Source: Inhella proteolytica (GTDB lineage: Bacteria > Pseudomonadota > Gammaproteobacteria > Burkholderiales > Burkholderiaceae_C). From it: a DNA stretch of 64,000 bases. Numbering within the stretch: position 1 is the first letter of the stretch; every line of letters starts with the position of its first letter. The notes beneath the pieces were generated by a model. That model was not told the origin of the DNA. It did no database searches and saw only the letters and a program-made list of their open reading frames with translations. The position numbers were made by a program, and so were the translations under genes. This document shows, piece by piece, positions 35,497-44,784 of this stretch. The stretch spans positions 496,001 through 560,000 of the forward strand of contig NZ_JAEDAK010000002.1 in assembly GCF_016093275.1 (NCBI RefSeq), read 5' to 3'.

Positions 35497-36456
35497 TCAG
35501 GAGGCTGTGCGTCCCTCTCTGGCTCTCTGCTCCGCTAGACGCCGGTTGCTCTTTGCCATTCTTCTGTCGGCGACGAGCGTGCCGATGCGACCGACCACCT
35601 TGTACATGAGATAGCTGACGTACTCCGCCTCGATGTGTTCCTCCTCGGGCATCTCGCCTCTCTGGCGTTCTCGCCAGGAGTCGAAATCGATGACTTCGAA
35701 GGATGTGCAGACTAGGGCGCCCTGATCGACTTGTCCCTGAAGGAACTCGCGCAGGGCTTCGGCTGTCTGCAAGCACTCCTCCGTCAATCTGAAGTTTTTG
35801 AACCGTCTGACCTGGAAGTCTCGTCGCAGGAGCTGAATCAACTCTGACTCGCCATTCTTAAAGAGCAACTTCACGACGTAGGCGATGTTTCCGCCCACAT
35901 CTTGACCGTCATGCTTAACGCGCCTTGGGAGCACCACTGCTGTCATGTGATTGCGGAAGAAGAGTTCGATCGGGCTCCAGACCTTCGGGGCCTTTCTGAT
36001 GACGTACTTGCCCTCGGTAGTGGACAACACCAGCGTTCGCTTCGCGCGCTGGTCTGCGAGTACGGAGTTCATCGCTATCCGCTTGCTGCTTACGGTGTAG
36101 TGATCGATTGGCCCGTACTCTTTGTGCCACGTCTCGAAGGGTCGCAATATGAGCGGCGGCCCACCTTGAAAGTCTTCGATTCGGATGAAGTAGCTGTGTC
36201 CAACCTTGAGGTAGACGGCGTAGATGGAGACGGCACGGTCCTTGAGGTTCTCAATCACCACCGACGAGACGTACCTGTCGGCGCACTCCGAGCTTTCAGC
36301 CACGAGCGCATAGCCCCGTAAGTGCAGTGAGCTTTTCCGCCGGTAGTTCCGCCATGCAATCAACGCCGCTGTTACCGACACGAGCAGTGCGGCTGACGCA
36401 ATGACCACGGGCGCGGTGACGTGCGCACCTATCGCTGTCCAGATCCGGTTGAACAT
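35497..36456 (-). CDS. Membrane-anchored protein of unknown function beside Gabija
   Basis: About 319 residues from ATG 36456, which has a GGGGGGA ribosome site 6 bp ahead; ATG 36462 and TTG 36471 are weaker. One N-terminal transmembrane helix (VVIASAALLVSVTAALIAW) and a cytoplasmic basic flank (RNYRRKS) are followed by about 270 residues without recognised domains. Regions such as YVSSVVIENLKDRAVSIYAV and LRPFETWHKEYGPIDHY look beta-rich. The Arg-rich C-terminus follows EEEHIEAEYVSYLMYKVVGR. It is divergent from gajA with about 220 bp between and shares the island's lower GC. Function unknown; a Gabija accessory or an independent defence gene is an inference from position. Confidence 0.7.
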   Translation of the reverse strand: MFNRIWTAIGAHVTAPVVIASAALLVSVTAALIAWRNYRRKSSLHLRGYALVAESSECADRYVSSVVIENLKDRAVSIYAVYLKVGHSYFIRIEDFQGGPPLILRPFETWHKEYGPIDHYTVSSKRIAMNSVLADQRAKRTLVLSTTEGKYVIRKAPKVWSPIELFFRNHMTAVVLPRRVKHDGQDVGGNIAYVVKLLFKNGESELIQLLRRDFQVRRFKNFRLTEECLQTAEALREFLQGQVDQGALVCTSFEVIDFDSWRERQRGEMPEEEHIEAEYVSYLMYKVVGRIGTLVADRRMAKSNRRLAEQRAREGRTAS

Positions 36457-36676
36457 GATCATTCCCCCCAAGTGCTTCTATGCGTTGAACTCCGTGGCTG
36501 GATTCTCCGCACGCTGATCCCGCGACCGCATTGCCGAGGTCTGGGTTCACCGGACACCACCATGCAGTACCCGGCGACACCCCCCGGGGCCAACGGTGTA
36601 GCGACCGTCACCGCTCGCGCCGCGATTGCTATCCTGAAAACCAGTCGCTCGGAGCAAAGCGACGCAGGGAGACTGC

Positions 36677-38605
36677 ATGTATTTGAAGCAAATTCGCGCA
36701 AGCAACTTTCGCGCGTTCGGAGACGGCATCGCCTCGCCAGTTCTGGATTGGGAACTGTCTCCCGGCCTGAACATCCTGGTCGGGGAGAACGACGCCGGTA
36801 AGACAGCGGTCGTCGACGCCATCCGGCACGTGCTATGGACCACCAGCTATGAGTTCGTCCGGCTGTTTGAGACCGACTTCCACATCGACGGCGCGAAACG
36901 CGCGACCTCGCTGTTCATTGAGGCGACGCTTGCCGACCTCAGCCCCGACCAAGAGGCCGCCGTTCTGGAGTGGCTCACCCACGAGGCAGACGGGACCAGA
37001 AGCCTCATCCTTCATCTGCAAGCGCGATGGATTCCGCCCCAGGACAGCAAGCGTGGGCGCGTTGACGCGGTGACTCGCGCAGGCCGTGGCGGCGTCGGGC
37101 TGGAGATTGGTTCGGCCGTGCGGGAGCTGGTTCGGGCGACATACCTGCGACCGCTGCGAGATGCCGAGGCAGAGCTTCAGCCAGGTCGTCAATCCCGGCT
37201 GTCCCAGATTCTCGGCGCGCACAAGAGCATCGGCGGCCAGGAGAAGAACGACTTCGTCGTAGCGACGCCCAAGGAAGTCCCGAAGAACCTGGTTGGTCTG
37301 ATGGCCTTCGCCCAACACCACCTCGGCGAGCACGAGGTCATCAAGGGCGTCGAGAAGGACATCAACGACAACTACCTGAACAAGTTCGCCTTCGCCGGGG
37401 ACGCGTTGTCTTCGCGGATTCAGATTGCCTCCGAACTGGCCCTGCAGCCCATCCTCGAGAAGTTCGAACTCAGCTTGCTGCCATCGACTGGCATTCATCC
37501 CGATGAGCGCTGCGCTCGCGGCCTCGGCTACAACAACGCCCTCTTTATGGCCACGGAGTTGGTGCTCCTGAGGGATGGAGAGGAACTGGCACTTCTCTTG
37601 GTTGAAGAGCCGGAAGCCCACTTGCACCCGCAACTGCAGGAGCGCGTCCAACGCCTGCTGGAGCAGAGCGCTACAACGCCGGAGGAGGGCAAGCGAAGGG
37701 TTCAGGTCGTCATGACAACCCATAGTCCGTCTCTGGCTGCAAGTGCCGACATAGCCAGCATGACGCTGGTGCACCGGGCCCAGCTTTACAGCCTGGCTCA
37801 CGACAAGACCAAGCTTAAGAAGAGCGACTACGAGTTTCTGCGGCGCTTCATCGACGCGACCAAGGCAAACATGTTCTTCGCCCGAGGCGTGGCAATAGTC
37901 GAAGGTCCGGCCGAGGCGCTGCTGCTCCCAGCGCTGGCAGAAGCGTGCGACCGGTCGTTCTCGCGACATGGCGTATCGGTGGTGAACGTCAGCAACGTAG
38001 GCCTGTACCACTACGCACGAATCCTCCAGCGCGCCGATGAGGCGGTGAAGGTGCCGATACCCGTGGCCTGTCTCACGGACCGCGACGTTGTGCCGGACGT
38101 TGCCAACGACTTCGTGGTCAAGAGCGGCGAGAAGAAGCGGTTCGAGTCCGATTACAGCGAGGCGGAAGTCAAGGCACTGGTCAAGGCCAAGGAGGACCGC
38201 GCGCAGGGCGGCAACACTGTCGTCTGCGTCTCGGACTGCTGGACCTTCGAGTACGACCTGGCGCTCTTTGGATGCGCCGAGCTGATGTTCAAGGCGATTC
38301 ACCTTGCCAAGCTGGCCGAGTCCAAGGGTGAGCGCCTGGATGAAGAGGACGAAGTGAAGGCCATGGCCGTAGCTCACGACGAGTGGGAAGCGCTGAAGGC
38401 TGCCGGGCACAGCGATGAGAAGCTGGCGTCGGTCGTCTACCAGCCGCTTCAGGAGAAGGATGCGTCCAAGGCAGTGGCAGCCCAATACGCCGCTCATCTC
38501 GTTGCGACCGGCCAGTATGGGAAGGGTGAAGACCTCTTCAAGCGACTGCCTCCCTACGTTCAGCGCGCTCTGGCTCACCTCACGGGTAAAGGTGCCGCAG
38601 CATGA
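36677..38605 (+). CDS. gajA: Gabija GajA: OLD-family ATPase-TOPRIM nuclease
   Basis: 642 residues from ATG 36677, preceded by AGGGAGA. The N-terminal ABC-type ATPase has Walker A VGENDAGKTA (about 35-44) and a Walker B/D-loop LLLVEEPEAHLHPQL. A C-terminal TOPRIM domain starts at VAIVEGPAEALLLPAL (Glu about 409) and has the acidic CLTDRDVVPD. A class 2 OLD nuclease directly followed by a UvrD-like helicase defines the Gabija anti-phage system. Known GajA nicks DNA when nucleotide pools fall during infection. The overlap with gajB (ATGA) supports a fixed ratio of the two. It is somewhat longer than the B. cereus GajA I recall (about 578 residues). Confidence 0.9.
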   Translation: MYLKQIRASNFRAFGDGIASPVLDWELSPGLNILVGENDAGKTAVVDAIRHVLWTTSYEFVRLFETDFHIDGAKRATSLFIEATLADLSPDQEAAVLEWLTHEADGTRSLILHLQARWIPPQDSKRGRVDAVTRAGRGGVGLEIGSAVRELVRATYLRPLRDAEAELQPGRQSRLSQILGAHKSIGGQEKNDFVVATPKEVPKNLVGLMAFAQHHLGEHEVIKGVEKDINDNYLNKFAFAGDALSSRIQIASELALQPILEKFELSLLPSTGIHPDERCARGLGYNNALFMATELVLLRDGEELALLLVEEPEAHLHPQLQERVQRLLEQSATTPEEGKRRVQVVMTTHSPSLAASADIASMTLVHRAQLYSLAHDKTKLKKSDYEFLRRFIDATKANMFFARGVAIVEGPAEALLLPALAEACDRSFSRHGVSVVNVSNVGLYHYARILQRADEAVKVPIPVACLTDRDVVPDVANDFVVKSGEKKRFESDYSEAEVKALVKAKEDRAQGGNTVVCVSDCWTFEYDLALFGCAELMFKAIHLAKLAESKGERLDEEDEVKAMAVAHDEWEALKAAGHSDEKLASVVYQPLQEKDASKAVAAQYAAHLVATGQYGKGEDLFKRLPPYVQRALAHLTGKGAAA

Positions 38606-40518
38606 CGCTGCCAGTCCTGTCCGATGAAGACATAGACGCTCTTGCCGCTCTGACTGCGGACCTCGACTTCACCGATGCTGAGCGCCGGGCGGTGCTACTT
38701 GAAGGCGGGACGCGCGACGTCAACGCGGCTCCTGGCAGCGGCAAGACCACGGTGTTGGCGGCCAAGCTCTTGCTCCTGGCGCGCAAGTGGCCTGACGACC
38801 GCCGCGGCATCTGCGTGCTCAGCCACACGAATGTCGCTCGTGAGGAAATCCAGAAACGGCTGGCTGGGACGCCCGACGGCAGTCGACTCCTGGCGTATCC
38901 GCACTTCATCGGGACCATCCACGCGTTTGTGAACCAGTTCCTGGCGTTGCCGTTCCTCCGAAGCGAAGGGCTGGAGGTCGATGTCATCGATGATGAGGTG
39001 TTTGCCAACCGAGCCATCGGCATGGCAATGAGGAAGGCGCCGCTGCGCGGATGGGCTGCGAACAACGATGGCGTGAAGCCGATGGTTGGCGGCTTGGTCT
39101 TCAGGGGCAGCGGGCTGGAGCTTGTCAGCGAGGGAGGGAAGCTGCCCAAGCCGGACTCCAAGTCCTATCCCCTACTGCATGACATCAAGCTGGAACTGAC
39201 CGCGAAGGGCGTCTTTCGGTACGCCGACATGTTCGCCTTCGCGGAGGCGCTGTTGAAGAAGTCACCCGCCTTGAGGGGCCGGCTGTCCAAACGCTTCCCC
39301 CTGGTTTTTATCGACGAGATGCAGGACACGTCATGGGCGCAGGAGGACCTCCTGAACCGTCTCTTCGACGACACGGTAACGGTGCAGCGGCTTGGAGACC
39401 TCAATCAGCGAATCCTGGGCAGCGATGAAGGGGCTGCGAACCTGACCTTTCCGAGGGCTCCTGCACTAACCATCAGCACGAGCAAGCGCTTCGGCCCGTT
39501 GATTGCAGCTGCGGTTTCCGGCGTTCGAGTCGGCGGGGCCGCCGTCGTAGGCACATCCGCGGACGTTCACCCGCCGATGCTGCTGACCTACGCAACCGCT
39601 CGCGTCGGCGAAGTCCTCAACCTGTTTGGACAGAAGGTCCTAGAGCGGTTCAGCGACGAGCAACTCGGCAGCGGCTCCGTTAGGGCGCTCTGCGCGAGAA
39701 AGCAAGGTGATGCCAAGGAGGAGCCAGGCAGATCGCTCATCGACTACTGGCCCGGCTACGGCGGGGACGTGAAGAGCTCAGGTTCGAGGTCCGAACGGTT
39801 CTGGGCCCTGCTTGCTAGTCCAAGATTGACGGCGAGTGCTGCGTCAACGCTGGTCGATCGGGCGGTTGACGCCAAGCGCGCGGTCCTACTGGTGCTGCGT
39901 GCAGCGGGCTCGGAACATGTCTCCACTGTTCGCGATGGGCCCCAACTACTGCGAAGGCTGCAGGAGGCTGGCCAGGACACGGCGCACGTGCGTCTGCTCT
40001 GCCGCACGCTTGCCCTACAGGGCACTCTTGGTGCCTCGAAGGCGAGTCGTCTCGAGGTCCCGGGACTGTTCTACCAGGCGCTCAAGGGGTTGCTTCCCTC
40101 TGCGCTGTCCTTCGCTGACTTTGCCAAGCTGTCGGTCTTCGAGGAGCCAGAAGACGCGCCAGAGGTCGAACTGGAGCAGCGGCATTGCCGAGTTGAGCAC
40201 GGCGGCCGTCAGGTCCAAGTGGAAATTGGTTCGATTGCATCCATGAAGGGCGAGACGCACTTAGCAACGCTGGTCCTGGAATCGTTTGGTTGGCGGCCTC
40301 GGCGGTTCGACTTAGAACTGGCATTGCCGGTGCTCGCTGGGGTCGAGGCACGCGACGCCAGGATGACCGACCATCAGTTGGCTTTGTTCCGAAATCTTTA
40401 TGTCGGCATGTCTCGGCCAACAAGTTTCCTGTGCATCTCGGCGAATGAGAGTCGCGTGAGGGAGGACGTCAAGAGGGGCCTTGCCGCTCAGGGTTGGGTG
40501 GTCGAGCGCCTTGGGTAG
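38602..40518 (+). CDS. gajB: Gabija GajB: UvrD/Rep-like helicase
   Basis: 638 residues with superfamily 1A helicase motifs in order. Walker A is NAAPGSGKTTVLAAKLL (about 40-56), motif II LVFIDEMQDTSW, motif III RLGDLNQRI, motif IV TSKRFG, motif V SMKGETHLATLVLES and motif VI LYVGMSRP. It overlaps gajA by 4 bp. In Gabija, GajB joins GajA in one large complex and helps turn on the nuclease or process DNA ends. The protein is longer than the B. cereus GajB I recall (about 494 residues), with extra sequence between motifs IV and V. Composition is clearly less GC-rich than the flanking metabolic genes. Confidence 0.9.
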   Translation: MTLPVLSDEDIDALAALTADLDFTDAERRAVLLEGGTRDVNAAPGSGKTTVLAAKLLLLARKWPDDRRGICVLSHTNVAREEIQKRLAGTPDGSRLLAYPHFIGTIHAFVNQFLALPFLRSEGLEVDVIDDEVFANRAIGMAMRKAPLRGWAANNDGVKPMVGGLVFRGSGLELVSEGGKLPKPDSKSYPLLHDIKLELTAKGVFRYADMFAFAEALLKKSPALRGRLSKRFPLVFIDEMQDTSWAQEDLLNRLFDDTVTVQRLGDLNQRILGSDEGAANLTFPRAPALTISTSKRFGPLIAAAVSGVRVGGAAVVGTSADVHPPMLLTYATARVGEVLNLFGQKVLERFSDEQLGSGSVRALCARKQGDAKEEPGRSLIDYWPGYGGDVKSSGSRSERFWALLASPRLTASAASTLVDRAVDAKRAVLLVLRAAGSEHVSTVRDGPQLLRRLQEAGQDTAHVRLLCRTLALQGTLGASKASRLEVPGLFYQALKGLLPSALSFADFAKLSVFEEPEDAPEVELEQRHCRVEHGGRQVQVEIGSIASMKGETHLATLVLESFGWRPRRFDLELALPVLAGVEARDARMTDHQLALFRNLYVGMSRPTSFLCISANESRVREDVKRGLAAQGWVVERLG

Positions 40519-40713
40519 CCGGCTCGCCGATAGCAAGGCGAAAAAAGGCAGCCGCGTCATCTCAGCACTCGGGGACCGACCCGCATTTCGGTGGTGGCCA
40601 TAGGACTTCTAGCTGCCGTTCAAGAGAAGGGAGCGAATGGCGGCTGCCGCTGCTGAGCAGTTCTTCATGCTGCTCACCACGTTGCCGAACTCGGTGCGCC
40701 GGGTGGCGCCGCG

Positions 40714-42276
40714 TCACAGATCCAGCACCAGCTCCGGCCCCTGGGCCCGCGACACACACACGCACATCCGCTCGCGGCGTTCGTCGGCGCTCAGCACCGA
40801 GTCGCGGTGCTCGGGCGTGCCGCCCAGCACCTTGACCGCGCAATCCCCGCAGCTGCCGCCGCGGCAGCCGAAGGGCACGGCCACGCCGGCGTCTTCCAGC
40901 GCCTCCAGCACGGTCTGCAGCGGGCTCACCGCCACTTGGTGGCCGCTGCGGGCCAGCGTGAGGGTGAGGGCCTTCTCGGCACCCACCGTCTGGGCGGCGC
41001 GGAAGCGCTCGACGCGCAGGCGCTTCGGGTCCATGCCCAGCGCGGCCGCAGCGGCCTGGGCCTCGTCCAGCAGGCCCTGCGGGCCGCACAGATAGAACAG
41101 CGCATCGGCGGGCGCGGCGGCCAGCACGGCCGCCAGGTCCAGGCGCTGGCCGGCGTCCTTGGCGTAGACGTGCAGGCCGGCGCCGAACTCGCGCTCCAGG
41201 CGGTCCAGGTAGGCGCCCTCGCGGCGCGTACGCACGGCGTAGTGCAGTTCCACCGGCCGGCCGAGCGAGCGCAGGCGCAGGGCCATGGCCTTGATGGGGG
41301 TGATGCCCACGCCAGCGGCGATCAGCACCGCCGGGCGTTCGTCCTCGTGCAGGTTGAAGTCGTTGCCCGGCATCCCGCAGTGCAGGGTCATGCCCAGCCG
41401 GTAGCCCTGGTGCACGGCCACCGAGCCGCCGCTGCCGCCGTCTTCGCGCAGCACGGCGATCTCGTAGGCGTCGCGCCGCGCGGGGTTGGAGCTGATGGAG
41501 TAGCGGCGCGTGCTCAGGGCCCCACTGGCCAGCCGCACCGGCACGTCGATGTGGGCGCCGGCGCGCACGGCGGGCAGCTCGCGGCCTTCGGGGTCGCGCA
41601 GTTCGTAGGCGCGCACGCGCGGGGTCAGCTCGCGCACGCCGCTGATGCGCAGGCGCAGCGGGCCTGTGCCCAGCTCCAGCTCGGCCTGGCTGGCCTGGGC
41701 GCGCAGGCGCTCCAGTTCGGTGCGCAGCGGCCGCACGGCCTCATTGACCTCGGCCTCGGTGAAGCGCGGGGTGATGTGCTTGGGGCAGTTCCAGTCGTAG
41801 GCCTCGACGGTGATGAGCACCGCGCGCTCGGCGGGCTGGGCCACGCCGGGCATGCGCAGACGCGCCAGCAGCTCGGGGTCGTCCTCCACGAAGCGCACGC
41901 GGCCCAGCAGCTTGAGGCGGCGCTGCGCGGCGTAGTCCATGAAGAAGAGCGAGACGCGGTCATTGCCCTGCAGGTTGCCCACGCTGATGTACTGGCGGTT
42001 GCCGCTCACGTCGGCATAGGCCAGGGTCTTGGCGTCGAGCACCTTCAGGAAGCCGGCCGGGCCGCCGCGGAACTGCACGTAGGGCCAGCCGGTCTCGCCC
42101 ACCGTGGCCTGGTAGAAGCCGTCGCGGGCGCCGATGAATTCGGCCTCGCGCGCCGTCAGGGTGTCGCGGCGATCGTCGGTCAGGTCCAGCGGTGCATAGG
42201 CCTGGCGGCTGCCCATGCGGGTCTGCATGGCGCGCACGCGCTCGGTGAAGGCAAGGTCGGAATAGGCGCGGCTCAT
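40714..42276 (-). CDS. Fused PNPOx-like / ferredoxin-reductase flavoprotein
   Basis: 520 residues. The N-terminal 190 residues are a PNPOx-like split barrel (YVQFRGGPAGFLKVLD; FFMDYAAQRRLKLLGR; NCPKHITPRF). From about 205 there is a phthalate-dioxygenase-reductase module with flavin motif RRYSISSNP, nucleotide motif IAAGVGITPIKAM, and a [2Fe-2S] domain CRGGSCGDC plus a late Cys pair (MCVCV). It is a one-gene version of the two overlapping genes at 31923-33787. It is monocistronic. Likely to transfer electrons from NAD(P)H via FMN and FeS to its own flavin barrel; the final acceptor is unknown. Confidence 0.87.
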   Translation of the reverse strand: MSRAYSDLAFTERVRAMQTRMGSRQAYAPLDLTDDRRDTLTAREAEFIGARDGFYQATVGETGWPYVQFRGGPAGFLKVLDAKTLAYADVSGNRQYISVGNLQGNDRVSLFFMDYAAQRRLKLLGRVRFVEDDPELLARLRMPGVAQPAERAVLITVEAYDWNCPKHITPRFTEAEVNEAVRPLRTELERLRAQASQAELELGTGPLRLRISGVRELTPRVRAYELRDPEGRELPAVRAGAHIDVPVRLASGALSTRRYSISSNPARRDAYEIAVLREDGGSGGSVAVHQGYRLGMTLHCGMPGNDFNLHEDERPAVLIAAGVGITPIKAMALRLRSLGRPVELHYAVRTRREGAYLDRLEREFGAGLHVYAKDAGQRLDLAAVLAAAPADALFYLCGPQGLLDEAQAAAAALGMDPKRLRVERFRAAQTVGAEKALTLTLARSGHQVAVSPLQTVLEALEDAGVAVPFGCRGGSCGDCAVKVLGGTPEHRDSVLSADERRERMCVCVSRAQGPELVLDL

Positions 42277-42378
42277 CGGGGTCTCCTGATCGAGCCTGCA
42301 CTGTCGCCGCTCTCCGCGGCGGGGTGAAGGCGCCCGCGCGGCAATGCACTGTGCCGCGGCGCGGAAGAATCGAAGCCG

Positions 42379-43737
42379 TCAGGCCAGCTGCACGCGGTTG
42401 CTGCCGGCGCGCTTGGCGCGGTACATGGCGGCGTCGGCGCTGCGGCCCAGGCTCTCGGCGTCCTGCCCATGCTGCGGGTACAGCGCCACGCCGATGCTGC
42501 CCGAGATCTCGACCCGCTGCCCCTCCAGCTCAAAGGGCTGCGCCAGCGCGGCGCGCATCTTTTCGGCCACGGCCAGCACCTCTTCGGCCCGCAGGGCGGG
42601 CTGCAGCAGGGCCACGAATTCGTCCCCGCCCACGCGGGCCACGGTGTCCGACTGGCGCAGCGCGTGCTTGAGGCGGCGCGCCACATGGCGCAGCAGCGCG
42701 TCGCCGGCGGCGTGGCCCAGGGTGTCGTTGATGGGCTTGAATTTGTCGAGGTCGATGTTGACCAGCGCCAGGCCCTCGCGCCGCCGCCCGGCCTGGCCCA
42801 GAGCGACCTGCAGGCGGTCGTCGAACAGGTGCCGGTTCGGCAGCTCGGTCAGCGCGTCGTACTGCGCCTGGAAGCGCAGGCGCTCCTCGCGCCAGGTGCG
42901 CTCCAGCGCATTGGCCAGTTGGTCCGCCGCGAACTGCAGCAGCCGCAGCTGCGCCTCGGTGCAGGGGCGCGCGTCTTCCAGCGGCTCGACGACCAGCGCG
43001 CCGACGATGCGCCCGCCCAGCCGCAGCGGCGCCCCCAGCCAGGCGCCCTCCGCCGTGCCGCTGCCCTGGCAGGGGCCGACCCCCTGCACCACCTGCCAGG
43101 CCCGCTGCAGCGCCCTGGGCTGCAGGCCGCGGGCACCGGCCGGCGGCTCGGCCCCGCCCTGGTAGGCCAGCTGCAGCTGGGCGCTGCCCTCGTCCCGCAG
43201 CGCCACCTGCAGGGCGCGCAGGGGCAGCACCTCGCCCAGCAGGCGCTCGATCTGCGGGTACAGGGTGGCGCAGGAGTCGCAGTCGTGCGCGCAGGTGGAC
43301 AGGCCATGCAGGGCCGCCTGCATGCGCGCGGCCAGCTTGCGCTCGGTGATGTCACGGAACACCACCGTCACGCCGTAGATGACGCCCTGCCCGTCGCGCA
43401 GGGGCGCGGTGCGGTATTCCACCGGGAAGCAGCTGCCGTCCTGGCGCCAGAACACGTCGTCCAGCACCTCACGCGGCTGGCCGTCCTGCAGGGTCGAGAA
43501 GATCGGGCAGTCCTCGACCGGAAACAAGCGCCCGTCGGCATGGTGGTGGTGGATGGCGGCGTGGCCGTTCTTGCCCACCAGGCAGTCGCCACACCAGCCC
43601 AGCAGCCGCGCCGAGGCGGTGTTCTCGATCAGCACCCGGCCCTGCAGGTCAATGACGTGGATGCCATCGCTGACCGAACCGAGGATGTGCTCGTAGAGGG
43701 CATCGCTGCCCAGAACAGACAGGGACGGCATGGTCAT
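42379..43737 (-). CDS. PAS-GAF-GGDEF diguanylate cyclase
   Basis: About 452 residues from ATG 43737; ATG 43731 is nearly equivalent, while longer starts run through unlikely sequence. A PAS domain (about 10-130) includes a His-rich loop AIHHHHADGRLFPVEDCPIF and ends TVVFRDITERK. A GAF-like domain (about 140-285) begins near CAHDCDSC. The C-terminal GGDEF domain (about 290-450) has RVGGDEFVALL with I-site RQSD. It should synthesise c-di-GMP and be feedback inhibited. The Cys/His-rich PAS and GAF segments might bind metal or a redox cofactor. Confidence 0.9.
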   Translation of the reverse strand: MTMPSLSVLGSDALYEHILGSVSDGIHVIDLQGRVLIENTASARLLGWCGDCLVGKNGHAAIHHHHADGRLFPVEDCPIFSTLQDGQPREVLDDVFWRQDGSCFPVEYRTAPLRDGQGVIYGVTVVFRDITERKLAARMQAALHGLSTCAHDCDSCATLYPQIERLLGEVLPLRALQVALRDEGSAQLQLAYQGGAEPPAGARGLQPRALQRAWQVVQGVGPCQGSGTAEGAWLGAPLRLGGRIVGALVVEPLEDARPCTEAQLRLLQFAADQLANALERTWREERLRFQAQYDALTELPNRHLFDDRLQVALGQAGRRREGLALVNIDLDKFKPINDTLGHAAGDALLRHVARRLKHALRQSDTVARVGGDEFVALLQPALRAEEVLAVAEKMRAALAQPFELEGQRVEISGSIGVALYPQHGQDAESLGRSADAAMYRAKRAGSNRVQLA

Positions 43738-43795
43738 GGGCGCTCCTGCAGGGCGGGTGGGCCAGTGTGCCGAAACCCGCGCCGTCACGCCATGG

Positions 43796-44257
43796 TCAGC
43801 GCGGGGCGCTGGCGGCGATGCGGCGCCAGAAGCTGGGCAGGGCCCAGGCGCCGGGCCCGCGCACGGCCACCACCACCAGCAGCACGCCCCAGAGCTGGTG
43901 CTGCGCCCAGGCGGCCGGGGCGATGTCGGGCAAGCTGAGCACCGCCACGGCATTGACCACCAGCAGGCCCAGCGCGGGCACGCGGTCCAGCAGGCCCAGC
44001 ACCAGCAAGGGCGGCAGCAGCAGCTCGCCGGCGGTGCCGGCCCAGGCCGCAGCTTCAGGCGGCAGCAGGGGCACGTGGTAGTCGTCGGTGAAGAGCGTCA
44101 GGGTGGTCTCCCAATTCCTCAGCTTGGTCAGGCCGGAGGCGAAGAACACCCAGGCCACATGCAGACGGGCCAGCAGCAGCAGCGGCGCTTCGAGCCCCTG
44201 CAGCCATTCCAGGCCGTGCAGGGCCCTGCGAATCAGAGCGGGCGCAGCCATGCTCAC
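43796..44257 (-). CDS. DoxX family membrane protein
   Basis: 153 residues with four hydrophobic helices and the DoxX hallmarks [20 protein letters not shown] and [13 protein letters not shown]. The start is GTG 44257 (ATG 44251 is possible), overlapping the stop of the upstream NTF2-like gene by 4 bp. DoxX proteins are associated with thiol and quinone redox in the inner membrane. Context with an NTF2-like protein and a GST suggests oxidative or electrophile stress handling. Confidence 0.82.
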   Translation of the reverse strand: MSMAAPALIRRALHGLEWLQGLEAPLLLLARLHVAWVFFASGLTKLRNWETTLTLFTDDYHVPLLPPEAAAWAGTAGELLLPPLLVLGLLDRVPALGLLVVNAVAVLSLPDIAPAAWAQHQLWGVLLVVVAVRGPGAWALPSFWRRIAASAPR

Positions 44258-44733
44258 AGCCCCAGCTCGCTCAGGCCCGGATGGTCATCCGGCCGGCGCC
44301 CCAGCGGCCAGTGGAACTTGCGCTCCTCGGGTCGGATCGGCAGGTCGTTGATGGAGGCATGCCGCACCGCCATGAAGCCGTTGGCGTCGAACTCCCAGTT
44401 CTCATTGCCGTAGGCGCGGAACCAGTGGCCGGCGTCGTCCCGCCATTCGTAGGCGAAGCGCACCGCGATGCGGTGGCCGTCATGGGCCCAGATCTCCTTG
44501 ATCAAGCGGTACTCCTGCTCCTTGGCCCATTTGCGCTCCAGAAAGGCCTGGATGTCCGCCCGCCCCTGGAAGATCTCGGCGCGGTTGCGCCAGCGGCTCT
44601 CGGGCGTGTAGGCCAGGGCCACCTTGTTCGGGTCGCGCTGGTTCCAGGCGTCTTCGGCGGCACGCACTTTCTGCCGGGCGGCTTCCAGCGTGAAGGGCGG
44701 CAGGGGGTGGCGGGGGGCTTCGGGGGTGTTCAT
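44254..44733 (-). CDS. NTF2-like (DUF1348) protein
   Basis: About 159 residues from ATG 44733. The NTF2-like fold is indicated by [20 protein letters not shown] and [17 protein letters not shown], then [20 protein letters not shown] and [10 protein letters not shown]. These are the well-conserved blocks of DUF1348 proteins. It is cytoplasmic and small, with a probable ligand cavity and no known reaction. It is translationally coupled to the DoxX gene downstream and lies 51 bp after the GST gene on the same strand. Confidence 0.85.
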   Translation of the reverse strand: MNTPEAPRHPLPPFTLEAARQKVRAAEDAWNQRDPNKVALAYTPESRWRNRAEIFQGRADIQAFLERKWAKEQEYRLIKEIWAHDGHRIAVRFAYEWRDDAGHWFRAYGNENWEFDANGFMAVRHASINDLPIRPEERKFHWPLGRRPDDHPGLSELGL

Positions 44734-44784
44734 GGGCTGCGCAAAGGGGGTGAGGGAGGGCGGTTTAGCGGCGATCCAGAGCAT

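Noticed and set aside
40519-40713. Small gene between gajB and the fused reductase gene
   Set aside because: Only short frames without ribosome sites or recognisable protein were found.
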